64,000 nt of DNA from Clostridiales bacterium (GCA_022009995.1 CP091734.1:992001-1056000); one strand, 5' to 3'; numbered from the stretch's first letter, positions 1 to 10,815 are shown. Numbers and translations are program-made. Notes: a model not told the origin generated them from the letters alone.

Positions 1-908
1 ATAATGACGTTCCCAGTGGATCGTCAATCGCTTTCGTAAGCGTGCTCGACACCATAGGACAAACGTTCAATAAGGGCGAGTATCTTGATAATTCGATAAT
101 AATAAAGGACGCTGTCGGCAGCATCGACAAAAAGGATGACCTTAAAAAGGCGGTTATTTCGTATATGAAATCCAACTTCGGATATGCCGAACTCGATAAC
201 CCCGACAGTATTCAGATTTACGCGGCGAATTTCGACGGCAAAAAGAACATCTTAAAAGTCCTTGACGATTACCAAAACTATACGAGATGGTTCAACGAAG
301 ACGGCACGTACACTTGGGTGAGTATCCAGGATATGATTGACCAAGGGAAAATCATAAGAGAAGAAAATAAAGACCCAGAAACCGGCGAAGTGATATCGAC
401 AACACTCAAATGGAAGGATACGAACACAAAAGTCAAAACTTCCTCAATCAAATACACCGACATGCTGCAAACGATTATGGGCTACGTCGAAAAAATGACC
501 AACGCCATGATTACCGCGCTTATCGCGTTTTCGGCGGTGTCGCTTATCGTTTCGTCGATAATGATTTCAATCATCACTTATACGTCCGTCCTTGAAAGGC
601 GCAAGGAAATCGGCGTTCTGAGAAGTATCGGCGCAAGGAAACTCGACGTAAGCAACCTGTTCATTTCCGAAACTTCGATAATCGGTATGATTTCGGGCGC
701 GCTGGGTATCGGGTTTGGCTATCTTTTGATTTACATCGCAAACGTGATCATTAAGAAAGTCATCGAAATTCCCAACCTGTTGCACCTTGACTGGTATTAC
801 GCCATTTCGCTTTTCGTGATAAGTTTCTTCTTGTCGATGATTGCGGGCATTATCCCCGCGGCGATTGCGGCAAACAAAGATCCCGTCGAGTGTCTGAGAT
901 CGGAATAA
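1..908 (+). CDS. ABC transporter permease, FtsX-like C-terminal part (5' truncated by window)
   Basis: The reading frame is open from the first bases, so the gene starts upstream of the window. The visible ~300 residues are an extracytoplasmic loop followed by the FtsX/MacB-type membrane module. A TM segment near MITALIAFSAVSLIVSS leads into the cytoplasmic ERRKEIGVLRSIGA coupling motif, which is diagnostic of FtsX-family permeases. Two more TM segments follow, and the protein ends with ANKDPVECLRSE, the usual 'A..dP...LR.E' tail. It probably works with an ATPase encoded upstream, exporting a peptide or lipoprotein or sensing an antibiotic; the substrate cannot be told. A terminator hairpin follows directly. 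Confidence 0.85.
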   Translation, partial: NDVPSGSSIAFVSVLDTIGQTFNKGEYLDNSIIIKDAVGSIDKKDDLKKAVISYMKSNFGYAELDNPDSIQIYAANFDGKKNILKVLDDYQNYTRWFNEDGTYTWVSIQDMIDQGKIIREENKDPETGEVISTTLKWKDTNTKVKTSSIKYTDMLQTIMGYVEKMTNAMITALIAFSAVSLIVSSIMISIITYTSVLERRKEIGVLRSIGARKLDVSNLFISETSIIGMISGALGIGFGYLLIYIANVIIKKVIEIPNLLHLDWYYAISLFVISFFLSMIAGIIPAAIAANKDPVECLRSE

Positions 909-919
909 TCAACCGCTTG

Positions 920-950
920 AAACTGTCGCGATATGCGGCAGTTTTTTATT
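920..950 (+). terminator. Rho-independent terminator after the ABC permease
   Basis: The 9-bp stem AACTGTCGC / GCGGCAGTT has one G-U pair and a GATAT loop. A T-run follows. It separates the permease from the antiporter gene. Confidence 0.8.
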
Positions 951-1037
951 GTCCAAAACGTCAAAAAACATTGACTTTAAGTATATTTAGTTATATAGTA
1001 TAATAACATTTAAGATTACCATAAAAGAGGCCGTTTT

Positions 1038-2331
1038 ATGAACTATTACGAAATCTTATTGCCGCTTGCGCTCATACTGCTTTTGTCCAAGTTTATGTCG
1101 ATTCTGTTCAAAAAACTCGGGCTGCCGCAGGTTGTGGGGATGTTGCTTGCGGGCATACTTTTGGGACTTATCAAGTTTATCCCGGGACAAACGATATTCA
1201 ACGCCACCGCAATGGAAGGCATTTCTTTCCTTGCAAAAATCGGCGTAATTTTCATAATGTTTTCGGCTGGGATAGAAACCGACCTGAAACAATTCAAATC
1301 CACGGGGGTAGCGTCGGTTGTCATCACGACTCTCGGAGTGGCGTTTCCTTTGCTGTTCGGATTTCTGGTTGCAAGCGCGTTCAACGGCGGATTTCACGTG
1401 TCGCGCTCACAGATTCTTTCGAACCTGTTTACGGCACGATACTTGCGGCGACGTCGGTCAGCATTACCGTTGCCGCGCTTAAAGAGCTGAAAACTGCAAA
1501 CGCGCGTCGGCACGTCGATTGTCAGCGCGGCGATTCTGGACGACATAATCGGCATTGTTTTGCTGTCGCTTATGATCAGCCTTGACAAAAGCGGGAACGC
1601 CGCGGACGTCTGGGTTGTCGTCGCAAAACTTATCGCATTCTTTGCAATGGCGATACCGATGGGCTACGTCGCGTTGTTCATAATCCGCCGCATAGATTTA
1701 AGATATCCGCACACAAGACGTATCCCGATTCTTTGCGTCGTGGTGTGTTTCGTGTTCGCTTACGCCGCGGAAACTCTTTGGAATTGCTGATATTACGGGT
1801 GCTTACGTTGCGGGACTTATGCTTTCGGGCATTGCCGACAGGACGTACGTCGACCGCCGTATCGAAATCAGCAATTATATGATTTTCGCGCCCGCATTTT
1901 TCGCAAACATAGGGATAAACCTTAATTTTGACCACTTTAACCCCGCTTTTGTGGGATTTGGCTTTGCATTCGTTGCGGCAGGAATACTTGGAAAAGTTGT
2001 CGGTTGCGGTCTTGGCGGATTGATTTGCGGATACGGCATAAAAGACAGTTACCGCGTGGGTATCGGTATGATGGTGCGCGCGGAAGTCGTGCTTGTCTGC
2101 ACGCAAAAGGGCATCGACTACAATATGGTCAATCCAAGCATTATGCCGTTCGTTCTCATACTAATTCTTGTGACGTCGCTTATCACGCCGCTTCTTTTGA
2201 GGCTGTCTTATAAGAAGGAAGAAAACGGCGGCAAACTTCCGCCGATAAATCCCAATGAAAAAGTAAAGTTATATAGCACCGACGACAACGAATCGGACTT
2301 CATAAAAACCGACACTGACAAGACAATCTGA
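1038..2331 (+). CDS. Cation:proton antiporter, CPA2 (Kef/NapA) family, frame broken in this sequence
   Basis: Membrane antiporter exchanging Na+ or K+ for H+. The frame is broken into 1038-1490, 1560-1790 and 1819-2331. Restoring one T near 1430, two G near 1490 and two T near 1776 gives one 432-residue protein, a normal CPA2 length. The N-terminus (GLPQVVGMLLAGILLG, then FLAKIGVIFIMFSAGIETDL) is the conserved CPA2 TM1-TM3 region. The middle holds VGTSIVSAAILDDIIGIV, the aspartate-pair ion site of the family. There is no TrkA-N domain; the C-terminus is a short acidic tail. The ATG follows a weak AGAGG. The stop almost touches the next gene, suggesting co-transcription. Confidence 0.8.
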
Positions 2332-2332
2332 T

Positions 2333-3018
2333 ATGACGCCGAAAGATACGATTTATAACGGCGCGGACGAAAAAACAAGAGCGTTCAGCACAAAACTTAT
2401 ACCGACGAAAAAGGTGATAATCGGGCTTAAAACGCCTTTTGTCGAAAGCGTCGCAAAAGATATCGTGGCGGGGAAATACGGCGACGTACGCATCGTCGTC
2501 GGTTCGCTTTCCGATGACGTGTACGAAGAACTTTTGATAAAAAGTTTCGTCGTTGCAAAACTTAAAACCGACGACGAAACGAAAAGGGCGGACGTAAGAA
2601 ACATCGTTGCCGCAATTGACAACTGGGCGAATTGCGATATGTTCGTCGCAAGGTGCAAGTTCATCGGGAAAGACCGCGAAAAATGGTTTGATTATCTGAC
2701 GGAATATCTTGAAAGCGATAAGGAATACGACCTGCGCTTTGCAATCGTCGCGATGATGACGTATTATCTCACCGACGAATATATCGACCGCGTGCTTGCG
2801 CTTTCGTCAAACATAATAAGTGATAAGTATTACGTAAAGATGGCGGTTGCCTGGCTTATGGCGACTGCGCTTTGTAAATTTCCCGACAAACTCTTGACGT
2901 GATAAAAAGTAACGTCTTGGACGTATGGACGCACAACAAGGCTTTGCAAAAGGCGCGCGAAAGTTTCAGAATCGATAAGTCGCAAAAGGATTATCTCAAC
3001 ACTCTCAAACGAAAATAA
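2333..3018 (+). CDS. DNA alkylation repair protein, AlkD-like HEAT-repeat fold (one frame break)
   Basis: The repaired protein is 228 residues, the usual size of the AlkD family of HEAT-repeat DNA glycosylases. Family-like features are the helical repeats, the Asn-Trp-Ala pattern in DNWANCDMF, and the EYDLRFAIVAMMTYYL helix. AlkD removes cationic N3/N7-alkylated purines. The frame is broken near 2890, where one A is missing from a run of four; the true C-terminus reads on to the TAA at 3016-3018. The gene starts two bases after the antiporter stop. I did not verify the catalytic Asp, so a non-catalytic relative is possible. Confidence 0.7.
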
Positions 3019-3037
3019 TCAAAAAAGGCATAAAAAA

Positions 3038-3073
3038 AACCACCGGGATTTTTTCCGCGGTGGTTGTTTTTTT
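3038..3073. terminator. Bidirectional terminator between convergent genes
   Basis: The stem AACCACCG / CGGTGGTT is flanked by an A-run on the left and a T-run on the right. It can therefore end the AlkD-like gene on + and the alcohol dehydrogenase on -. Confidence 0.85.
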
Positions 3074-3078
3074 GAAGA

Positions 3079-4314
3079 TTACATAATCTTTCTGAAAATC
3101 GCCTCGATTTCCTTTCTGTCCCAGATTTGCGGGCAGGGATACAAGGGGTTGGCTTCGTGCAGGGCTTTCGTGATGCAGTCGGCAAGGTCTTCTTCCTTAA
3201 TGAGCTGGCTGCCGTCTTTCGCGCGGATTTGTCGGGAATGTTCATGGAAGAGTTCATATCCCTGATCCACTGAATGAAAGCGTTTGCTTTTTCAGCGTCG
3301 TCTTTGCCTTGGATACCGATGCAGTCTGCAAGGCGGGCAAGTTTCTTATGCGCGCTCTTTCCGTACGCTTCGAGAACGTAGGGAAGGATAACCGCGTTTG
3401 CAAGACCGTGAGGCACGCCGTAGTGTCCGCCGAGCGTATGCGCGATTGCGTGTACGTATCCGACGTAGGAACGGGTGAACGCGCGACCTGCGATGAACGA
3501 AGCGTATTGCATTTTGTTTCTTGCTTCAAGGTTGTCGCCGTGGTCGTAAGCCTCTTTCAGATACTTGTGGATAAGTTGAACTGCCTCGACGCTGTCCTTT
3601 GGTTTGCGCGGTGTTTTCGCCGCCGATGTAACCTTCGACTGCGTGAGTCAAAGCGTCCATACCGGTGGTGGAAGTAATGTGAGGGGGCAGACCGATTGTG
3701 AGTTCGGGATCCATCACGATATACCGCGGTATAATCTTCGGGTCGTTAATGGGGTATTTTTCGTGCGTATCGGGATTGCTGATAACAGCGGCAAGAGTTG
3801 CTTCCGAACCTGTGCCGGACGTCGTGGGAATCGCGACGAGCGGGGGAAGTTTTCCGAAAGGTTTGCCCAAAGTAACTTTCAGCACGCCTTTAAGTTGGGG
3901 TACCGATTTTTTGGGAAGCATGACGCGTGCGCCGATGCCTTTTGCACAGTCCATGGGAGAACCGCCGCCGAGAGCGATGATGACGTCGCAATTATTTTCC
4001 TTGTAAATGCGAAGACCGTCTTCGATGTTGGTGATGGTGGGATTGGGCACTACGTCATGGTAAATGACAGCCTTCATTCCTTCTTTTTCAAAAGCTTCTT
4101 TAATGGGGTCGGCAATACCGAGTTTGTACAAGCCGCCGTCGGTAACGATAAGCGCGCTGGTGCAACCTTCTTTTTCCTTGATCCATTTGGGAAGTTGTTT
4201 GATTGAACCTGCGCCCGAAAGTGTGCCTTTGTTCTGATGCCACGGCAAGAACCACATTGCAACCCACATGGATTTCTGGAATACTCTGTAACCGAATTTA
4301 GTTAATCCGTTCAT
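3079..4314 (-). CDS. Iron-containing alcohol dehydrogenase (two frame breaks)
   Basis: NAD(P)-dependent class III alcohol dehydrogenase that reduces fermentation aldehydes or oxidises alcohols. The pieces 4314-3526, 3512-3250 and 3270-3079 join into 412 residues when two G near 3600 and one A near 3230 are restored. The nucleotide-binding loop ALGGGSPMDCAKG, the motif PTTSGTGSEAT, and the metal ligands (Asp in GMDALTHAVEGY; His in HAIAHTLGGHYGVPHG) are intact. The RBS AGGAGG sits before ATG. It is monocistronic, with a terminator directly downstream and TATAAT-like boxes (minus strand) upstream. Substrate is unknown; butanol or 1,3-propanediol dehydrogenases are the nearest textbook members. 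Confidence 0.9.
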
Positions 4315-4538
4315 TTTATTCCTCCTGATTAAGATTATACGAGAATTATACCATCTAAATGCAAAAAGAAAACGATTTTCACGAAAAAAAAGAATAATCG
4401 TTCGGTTTGCGCCAAAGAACCGCCGGTTTTTTCGGCAAAACAGACAGCCTTGTCCGCCGCCGTATATAAAAAACGTAAACCTTTTCGACGGCGCATATAT
4501 TGACTTTGAAACTCACTTAGTGTAATATATATTATGTC

Positions 4539-4817
4539 ATGCCAGACAAGATTAAAACGAGCCTTGCCAAAACGCCGCAATTTCCGCGCTTTTTGTCAAA
4601 TTCTCGCTTGAAGTACGTATAGTACGCCTGCGTTCGCCTTTACCAAAAATCATCGGAAATATCGGCATTTTGGTTGCGGGCAAGTCCGACGGCGAAATTT
4701 TAGGCGAAGACAAGGCACGCGAACGGGTTAATACTTGATGTATAAGCCGTGAGCGTAACGATGTATTAGTCAAAAATTCGCCGTCAGACCACGGTTCGTT
4801 TTAATCTTGTCTGGCAT
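4539..4817. repeat. Palindromic structured repeat, family A copy 1 (279 bp)
   Basis: The ends are inverted repeats of about 25 bp (4539-4563 and 4793-4817; outermost bases ATGCCAGACAAGATTAAAAC) matching at all but one position. Inside are two further inverted repeats: 4567-4586 with 4654-4673, and 4688-4701 with 4772-4785. The body is clearly related to the copies at 46344 and 56095 (shared GCCAAAACGCCG, AAGGCACGCGA and GTATAAGCCGTGAGCGTAACG), but its stems differ and differ on both arms together. There is no coding capacity and no clear target-site duplication. It fills the gap between the alcohol dehydrogenase and the sugar transporter and ends 18 bp before the transporter ATG. Confidence 0.85.
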
Positions 4818-4835
4818 AAAACAGGGAGAAAAATT

Positions 4836-6627
4836 ATGTCGGAATCTATCTCAAACGAAAGGTTAAGCAAACGTAATTTGTGGGGCTACTCGATGGGCGG
4901 TATCGGCAGAGATATGGCTTATCAGCTGGTCAACACGTACCTTCTGACGTTCATCACCTTTACGAAAGGGCTTTCGAACACCGAGTTCGCAATGGTTGGC
5001 GTCATTATGGTTATCTGCCGTATTTTCGACGGCTGCAACGACCCGTTCATGGGCAGCCTTATCGAAATCACAAGGACGAAAATCGGCAAGTTCAAGCCGT
5101 GGATTCTTGCGGGCGTATTTACGAACGTTGCGGTTATCATCGCGCTGTTCTGCGTGCCGCTCCGCGGGACGAGTTATCTCATTTTCTTTGCGTTCGGATA
5201 CCTTTTGTGGGGTATGACCTATACGATGAACGATATTTCGTATTGGGGAATGTTGCCTTCGCTGACTTCAAACCCCGGCGACCGCAACAACCTTACGACG
5301 CTTGCAAACATCGGCGCGGGTATCGGCGCGGGGCTTTCTGTCCTTGCAATCCCGTCGCTTACGCAGGGCAACCTGGCAATCGCGTCCAACGCAAGTAAGT
5401 CCTACGCAATCGTGTCGATTATCGTCTGCATAGTTTCTTTGTATGCCAGATTATGACGGTTTTTGTCGTAAAAGAAAAACCTTTGCCCAAAGTCCGCGTG
5501 GACGACGGCGAAAAACGTTCCTTGAAGGATATGTTCAAGGTCATTTTCAAAAACGACCAGTTGAAACCCGTTATGGCGTCAATGCTCCTTTACAACATAG
5601 GCAGTTGCATTACAATGGCTCTTGCGAGTTACTGGATTTATTATCGCTTTGCATATCAGGGGCTTCTCGTCACGCTGTTCACGGTTATTTCCGGCGTATC
5701 GACGCTTGTTATCGTGTTTTTCCCGATGATGTGCAAAAAACATTCCAGACGCTGGATTTCAAAACTTTCGATGATTATGATTATCGTCGGATATCTTTTG
5801 ATGTTCGTCATAAGTCTTACGACGGGCATAAACCCCGACGCGGACAAAGTCGGCTTCAAAATCGGCGAAGTATTGATTCCCGTTACGTTCATATTCACGG
5901 GACTTACGGGAGCGTGCGCGTTCTTCGGACAGACGCTGTTTTATCAGGTGCTTACGATTTCGGTCGCGAACACGGTCGAATACAACGAATATACGACGGG
6001 AATGCGCGACGAAGGCGTTATATTTGCGTGCCGTCCTTTCACTGCGAAACTCGGCAGTGCGGCGGTCGTCGGCATTACGACGCTTGTCGTTCTCGCGCTT
6101 GGTCTTAACCCCACCAACAAGGCGATTTCCAACGCCGACTATGAGGCGGGACAACTTGCGGTTCAGGTGGAACAACTCGTGAAAGACGAAACCCCGAATT
6201 TCGACTCCCTTTCAAAGGAAGAGCAGACGAAACTTATCGAGGCAAAGAAAAAGTCCATCGAAACCGAAAACGTCGCGAAAATCGAAAACATTATTCACAC
6301 AAACGAAGACACGAAGGTCGCAAAATGGCAATATCAGACAATGTTTGCGTTCATGACGTTGCTGCCCCTTGTGATTCTTCTTGGAAGTTTTGCGATATAC
6401 TTTAAGAAGTACAACATAAGCGAGGAACGTTACGACGAAATCTGCGCCGAAATCGCAAAGCGCAAACTTGCGGCGGAAGGCAACGCGGAAGTCGTGCTTG
6501 ACGGCGCGGACGTAAACGAACTCGAAACGATTTAGCATCTTCCGATGCGGAAACACCGGATGAAATTTTTGAACAGGAAGCGGCGGCGGACAAAATATCG
6601 GAAGCCCCGGACGAGGTTGAAAAATAG
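4836..6627 (+). CDS. GPH-family sugar:cation symporter (MFS), first copy (two frame breaks)
   Basis: Glycoside-pentoside-hexuronide family transporter with 12 predicted TM segments and 597 residues after repair. Pieces 4836-5456 and 5453-6535 join by restoring one T near 5442. Another missing T near 6532 hides an acidic C-terminal tail ending at 6627. The N-terminus WGYSMGGIGRDMAY and the loop DGCNDPFMGSLIE...KPWILAG are characteristic of the family (D..ND..mG). Between the last two TM segments is an unusually long charged insert (about residues 430-480). RBS GGGAG. A second, different GPH gene lies at 53761. The substrate is probably a glycoside. Confidence 0.88.
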
Positions 6628-6630
6628 TCA

Positions 6631-7059
6631 ATGATAGTTGCGGTTATTCTCGGAAACAGAATGAACGATAACGGCACGTTATCCGCGCTTGCAAGAAAGC
6701 GTCTGGACCTTGCCGAAAAACTTTATAAGGAGTATTCGCCCGAAGAAATTATTCTGTCTGGCGGACGCGCCAATCCCAACGTGGACGTCACCGAAGCCGA
6801 CGCCATGCTCAAAGAACTGAAACGCCGCGGCAATATCGACGAAAGCGTAATCTTGCTGGAAGGGAAATCCATGTCGACCAAAGAAAACGCGAAATATTCC
6901 GTGCCGATGGCGCTTAAATTCCACCCCGATAAGATTATCGTGTGCACCACGCGCGAACACGCGACGCGTCCTTATCTCAATCCGCTCAGACTTTTCCGTC
7001 GCGCGGTCAAAGACAACGGAAGCAACGTGCCCGTTGAAATCTATACAAACAACAAATAA
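6631..7059 (+). CDS. YdcF-like protein, DUF218 domain
   Basis: A 142-residue protein, essentially a bare DUF218 domain. VAVILGNRMNDNG...ALARKRLDLAEKLY, IILSGG, TEADAMLKELKRRG and KSMSTKENA are the family's conserved blocks. Relatives include E. coli YdcF (binds S-adenosylmethionine) and SanA/ElyC envelope proteins. This version has no signal peptide or membrane anchor and is expected to be cytoplasmic. It starts 4 bp after the repaired end of the transporter, so it is probably in the same operon. Confidence 0.8.
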   Translation: MIVAVILGNRMNDNGTLSALARKRLDLAEKLYKEYSPEEIILSGGRANPNVDVTEADAMLKELKRRGNIDESVILLEGKSMSTKENAKYSVPMALKFHPDKIIVCTTREHATRPYLNPLRLFRRAVKDNGSNVPVEIYTNNK

Positions 7060-7077
7060 CATTTTTGGAGATATGAT

Positions 7078-8488
7078 ATGTCTGAAATCAAAAGCGACGT
7101 CCTGATCATAGGTGCGGGACCGTCGGGTATTTTCACGGCGCTGGAACTTATCCGTAAGAACAGCAACAAAACCATCACCATCGTCGAACAGGGACGAAAC
7201 ATCGACAGACGACACTGCCCGAAAAACAAAACGGGCAAGTGCGTAAACTGCAAGCCTTACTGCAACATCACCACGGGCTTTTCGGGCGCGGGCGCGTTTT
7301 CCGACGGGAAACTTTCGCTGTCGCCGGAAGTCGGCGGCGACCTTCCCGAGCTTATCGGCTACGACACCGTGCAGGAACTTATCGACTACACCGATGGGAT
7401 TTATCTCGATTTCGGAGCGGATAAGAAAATCGAGGGCGCAAACAGCGAAGACGTAAAGGTCAAAGAAATTCGTCGTCGCGCAATCGCAGCAGGACTGAAA
7501 CTCGTCGATTGTCCCATTCGCCATCTCGGAACGGAAAAGGCGCACGAAGTGTATTCCCGCATTGAAAAATTCCTTATCGACAACGGAGTGAACATTCTTT
7601 TCGACACGTCGGCGGGCGACCTTATCATAAACGACGGAGTGTGCGAAGGCGCGCATTTCATCAACAACGTTACTAAGCAGGAATTCGTCATAAAGGCGGA
7701 AAGAGTGATTGTGGCAGTCGGTCGCGTCGGCGCGGACTGGCTTGACGATCTGTGCAGAAAGTACGGCATAAAACGCCGTGCGGGCGTCGTCGATATCGGC
7801 GTCAGGGTTGAGTGCCGCAACGAAGTTATGGAAGAAGTCAACGACGTGTTGTACGAAAGCAAACTTATCGGTTACGTCCCGCCGTACAACGATAAAGTCC
7901 GCACGTTTGCCAGAATCCCGGCGGATTCGTCTCGCAGGAAAATTACGAAGGCGGGCTTGCGGTCGTAAACGGACACAGTTTCAAGATAAAAAATCCAAAA
8001 ACACCAACGTCGCGATTTTGTCGTCGCACCACTTCCGCGTACCTTTCGATCAGCCGATCGAATACGCAAGAAAGGTCGGGGAACTCACGAATATGCTTGG
8101 CAACGGACAAATCCTCGTGCAACGCTTCGGCGATATCCTTGACGGCAAACGCACCTGGGAAAAAGAACTTGCAAGAAGCAACGTGCGTCCCACGCTTCCC
8201 GACGCGGTTGCAGGCGATATCACGGCGGCAATGCCTTATCGTCCGATGTCGAATATCATCAACTTCATAAAAGCGGTCGATAAAGTCGTGCCGGGCTTTG
8301 CGGGCAAGGAAACCCTGTTATACAGCCCCGAAATCAAGTTTTACAGCAATAAGGTGGAAATTGACGAGCGCTTTGAAACGAGCGTCAGAAACCTTTATAC
8401 TCTCGGCGACGGCTCGGGCTGGACGCGCGGACTTATGCAGGCGTCGCTTATGGGCGTGCTCACCGCAAGAAATCTTTTCTCGGAATAA
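7078..8488 (+). CDS. FAD-dependent dehydrogenase, COG2509 family (two frame breaks)
   Basis: A 470-residue flavoprotein after repair: one T restored near 7908 and one A near 7986 join 7078-7968 to 7778-8488. The Rossmann motif GAGPSGIFTALELI is at residues ~11-25. The cysteine-bearing NCKPYCNITTGFSGAGAFSDGKL block, typical of COG2509 'NAD(FAD)-utilizing dehydrogenases', follows. The C-terminal GDGSGWTRGLMQASLMGVL is the FAD-closing motif. The substrate of this family is not established. RBS GGAG lies 8 bp before ATG. It closes a run with the GPH transporter and YdcF. Confidence 0.85.
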
Positions 8489-8513
8489 GAAAAACAAAAT
8501 ACGAACAAAAAAT

Positions 8514-8541
8514 AAAAGCCTTGCGTTCTTGCAAGGCTTTT
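8514..8541. terminator. Terminator between convergent genes
   Basis: The stem AAAAGCCTTGC / GCAAGGCTTTT has a GTTCTT loop. It lies between the flavoprotein (+) and the membrane protein (-) and is symmetric enough to serve both. Confidence 0.8.
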
Positions 8542-8562
8542 CGTTTGTTGGTTGATTAAATT

Positions 8563-9276
8563 TTATGCCGCGCGTTCGTAAATTTCGTTTTCGCGACGTT
8601 TTTTAAGGACGGGAAGTTCCGCAATGCGGAAAAGGTGGAATTTTCCGTTTTCGTCCTTTGAGAACAATAAAAGGATTTTGCCTTTCACGACGCAGATGCC
8701 TGCGGCAAGCGGCTCAATCAGGAATACGACGCCAAGGATTGCCATAAACACGAATACTACCCAGATAAACGCGCCGTCCTTGAACCACATTTCAAAGCCT
8801 TCGTAAATGGTATGTACGCCCATAATGTTGCCGAAGCCCGAAAGTCCCAACGCTTTTCCGGCGGCTTCGTTGACCTGTGCGGTCGTGTACTCGGGATGAG
8901 CAAGGCGCGCCGCGTCGATTGCGTTTTCGACGTCCGCCATATTGTACTTTGCGTGGAAGGGAAGCATTGCGATGAGTACGTAAGTCAAAGGAATTGTCAG
9001 TATGAACGCAAACGCCGTGATGAAAATCGTCAGACGTTTTCTCAGTTTATCGTCTTCAAAGCGCAGCGCGACGTTTGAAAACAGCATAATGCCCGTTGCC
9101 ATTACTAAAATGACGACAAGATATTTTGCAAGGGGGTTTTTGATTGCGGCATAACTTTTGTAAAAGTTTGCAACGCCCATCGCGTTGACAAGGAACAGTA
9201 TGCCGAACACCATAATGACGCACGATAAAATAATACCGTAAACGCATTTTTTGTCGTTTGACGAAAGATTTTTCAT
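8563..9276 (-). CDS. Unrecognised multi-pass membrane protein
   Basis: A 237-residue protein whose family I do not recognise. It has about five hydrophobic segments (roughly residues 13-33, 48-66, 82-106, 168-190 and a weaker one near 195-205). Between the third and fourth is an ~60-residue loop rich in Ala, Asn and Glu (NAIDAARLAHPEYTTAQVNE). The C-terminus is basic. Only weak Shine-Dalgarno sequence precedes ATG. It stands alone, convergent with the COG2509 gene and divergent from thyA. The frame is intact. Confidence 0.65.
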   Translation of the reverse strand: MKNLSSNDKKCVYGIILSCVIMVFGILFLVNAMGVANFYKSYAAIKNPLAKYLVVILVMATGIMLFSNVALRFEDDKLRKRLTIFITAFAFILTIPLTYVLIAMLPFHAKYNMADVENAIDAARLAHPEYTTAQVNEAAGKALGLSGFGNIMGVHTIYEGFEMWFKDGAFIWVVFVFMAILGVVFLIEPLAAGICVVKGKILLLFSKDENGKFHLFRIAELPVLKKRRENEIYERAA

Positions 9277-9471
9277 AATTTCTCCTTACCCTGAAAATCG
9301 GTTGCCCGTAAAACCATAATAACAAGCGCAACAAACGCGTGTCAAATATTTTTTGATATACAATATATTTTTATTATACTGTATTTATATTGTATGGCAT
9401 AATCGGCGGGCAATTTCTTGCCTTTCGCGCCGCGTTATGATAATATTATATGGAAAAACAAGAGGTTGTAT

Positions 9472-10302
9472 ATGAGTTACGCAGACAAAGTATTCGTTGA
9501 AAACGTCAAAGATATTCTTGAAAACGGCGTGTGGGATACCGACAAGGAAGTCCGCCCGCATTGGGAAGACGGCACGCCCGCGCACACCGTCAAGAAGTTT
9601 TGCGTCGTAAACCGCTACGACTTGCAAAAGGAATTTCCGATAATCACCGTAAGGCGGACGTTTTTCAAGTCCGCAATCGACGAAATTTTGTGGATATGGC
9701 AAAAAAAATCCAACAACGTCCACGATTTGAAAAGCAGAATCTGGGACAGTTGGGCGGACGAAAACGGCAGCATCGGGAAAGCGTACGGATATCAGCTTGC
9801 GAAAAAATCAATTTATAAGGAAGGCGAGTTCGATCAGGTCGACCGCGTGCTTTTCGATTTGAAAAACAATCCGCAAAGCCGCCGCATTATGACGAATATC
9901 TATAACTTCGACGACCTGCACGAAATGAATTTGTATCCTTGTGCATACAGTATGACTTTCAACGTTTCGGGCGACACCTTAAACGGTATTCTGAACCAAA
10001 GAAGTCAGGACACACTCACCGCAAACAACTGGAACGTCGTGCAATACGCCGTGCTTTTGCATATGTTTGCACAGGTTTCGGGGCTGAAAGCGGGCGAACT
10101 CGTGCACGTCATAGCCGACGCTCATATTTACGACCGTCACGTGCCGATTATCAAGGAAGTCATTGAAAAGCCGCAGTATCCCGCGCCGAAGTTCTGGATA
10201 AATCCCGACGTCAAAAACTTTTACGATTTCACCGTCGACGATTTCAGGTTGGAAGGCTACAAATTCAACGACCTTGACAAAAAAATCGAGGTGGCAATCT
10301 GA
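9472..10302 (+). CDS. thyA: Thymidylate synthase
   Basis: Makes dTMP from dUMP with methylene-tetrahydrofolate. At 276 residues it is full length. The start was placed at the ATG preceded by AGAGG (MSYADKVF), not at the longer frame from 9418. The nucleophile Cys lies in NLYPCAYSMTFNV, and the phosphate/dUMP-binding NQRSQDTLTANNWN block follows. The early R-P-HW-DGTPAHT and RRTFFKSAIDEILWIWQ blocks are typical. The stop codon overlaps the folA start (TGATG), so the enzyme that makes dihydrofolate and the one that recycles it are translationally coupled. Confidence 0.97.
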   Translation: MSYADKVFVENVKDILENGVWDTDKEVRPHWEDGTPAHTVKKFCVVNRYDLQKEFPIITVRRTFFKSAIDEILWIWQKKSNNVHDLKSRIWDSWADENGSIGKAYGYQLAKKSIYKEGEFDQVDRVLFDLKNNPQSRRIMTNIYNFDDLHEMNLYPCAYSMTFNVSGDTLNGILNQRSQDTLTANNWNVVQYAVLLHMFAQVSGLKAGELVHVIADAHIYDRHVPIIKEVIEKPQYPAPKFWINPDVKNFYDFTVDDFRLEGYKFNDLDKKIEVAI

Positions 10303-10802
10303 TGAAAACGATAGTTGCAGTCGACGAAAAATGGGGCATCGGCAAAAACAACGGGTTGTTGTTTGCAATCCCCGAAGATATGAGGTTTTTCCGCGAAACG
10401 ACGCTTAATAAAGTCGTCGTGATGGGCAGCAACACGTTGAAAAGTTTCCCGGGCGGCAAACCCCTGAAAAACCGCGTCAATATCGTGCTTTGGCCGGACG
10501 CGGACGAGCGCGACGACGTCGTCATCGTGAGAAACCTTGACGAACTTTCAAAAACCCTTTCCGCCTACGACACCGACGACGTGTTCATTATCGGCGGGGC
10601 AATGTTTTACAAAACCATGTTGCCTTATTGCGATACGGCGTACATCACGAAGGTCAGGGCGGACGGGCAGGCGCAGGTCTTTTTTGAAAACCTTGACGAC
10701 CTTTCCGGCTGGTCGCTTGAAAAAGAATCGGAACTCATAAACAACGGACAATACGAGTTTTCGTTTTGTACTTATAAAAACAAAAACCCGAAACCGTTTT
10801 AA
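10302..10802 (+). CDS. folA: Dihydrofolate reductase
   Basis: Reduces dihydrofolate to tetrahydrofolate with NADPH. It is 166 residues, the normal length. Motifs: GIGKNNGLLFAIPEDMRFFRE (substrate side, acidic residue in PEDM), VVMGSNTLKSFPGGKPL (NADPH phosphate), and VFIIGGAMFYKTMLPYCDTAYIT (family C-terminal signature). It overlaps thyA by one base and is followed by a terminator. Confidence 0.96.
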   Translation: MKTIVAVDEKWGIGKNNGLLFAIPEDMRFFRETTLNKVVVMGSNTLKSFPGGKPLKNRVNIVLWPDADERDDVVIVRNLDELSKTLSAYDTDDVFIIGGAMFYKTMLPYCDTAYITKVRADGQAQVFFENLDDLSGWSLEKESELINNGQYEFSFCTYKNKNPKPF

Positions 10803-10815
10803 CGAAAAAACACAA

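Noticed and set aside
971..1004. Promoter TTGACT...TATAAT before the antiporter
   Set aside because: The spacing is 22 bp and the alternative -10 boxes give 14-15 bp, so I could not support a specific promoter.
4335..4773. Short minus-strand frames upstream of the first GPH transporter
   Set aside because: They lie in AT-rich promoter sequence and in the family A repeat; no start signals or motifs.
6679..7656. 325-codon frame on the minus strand
   Set aside because: Antisense to YdcF and the COG2509 gene, both of which have clear motifs; low-complexity Arg/Val/Phe composition.
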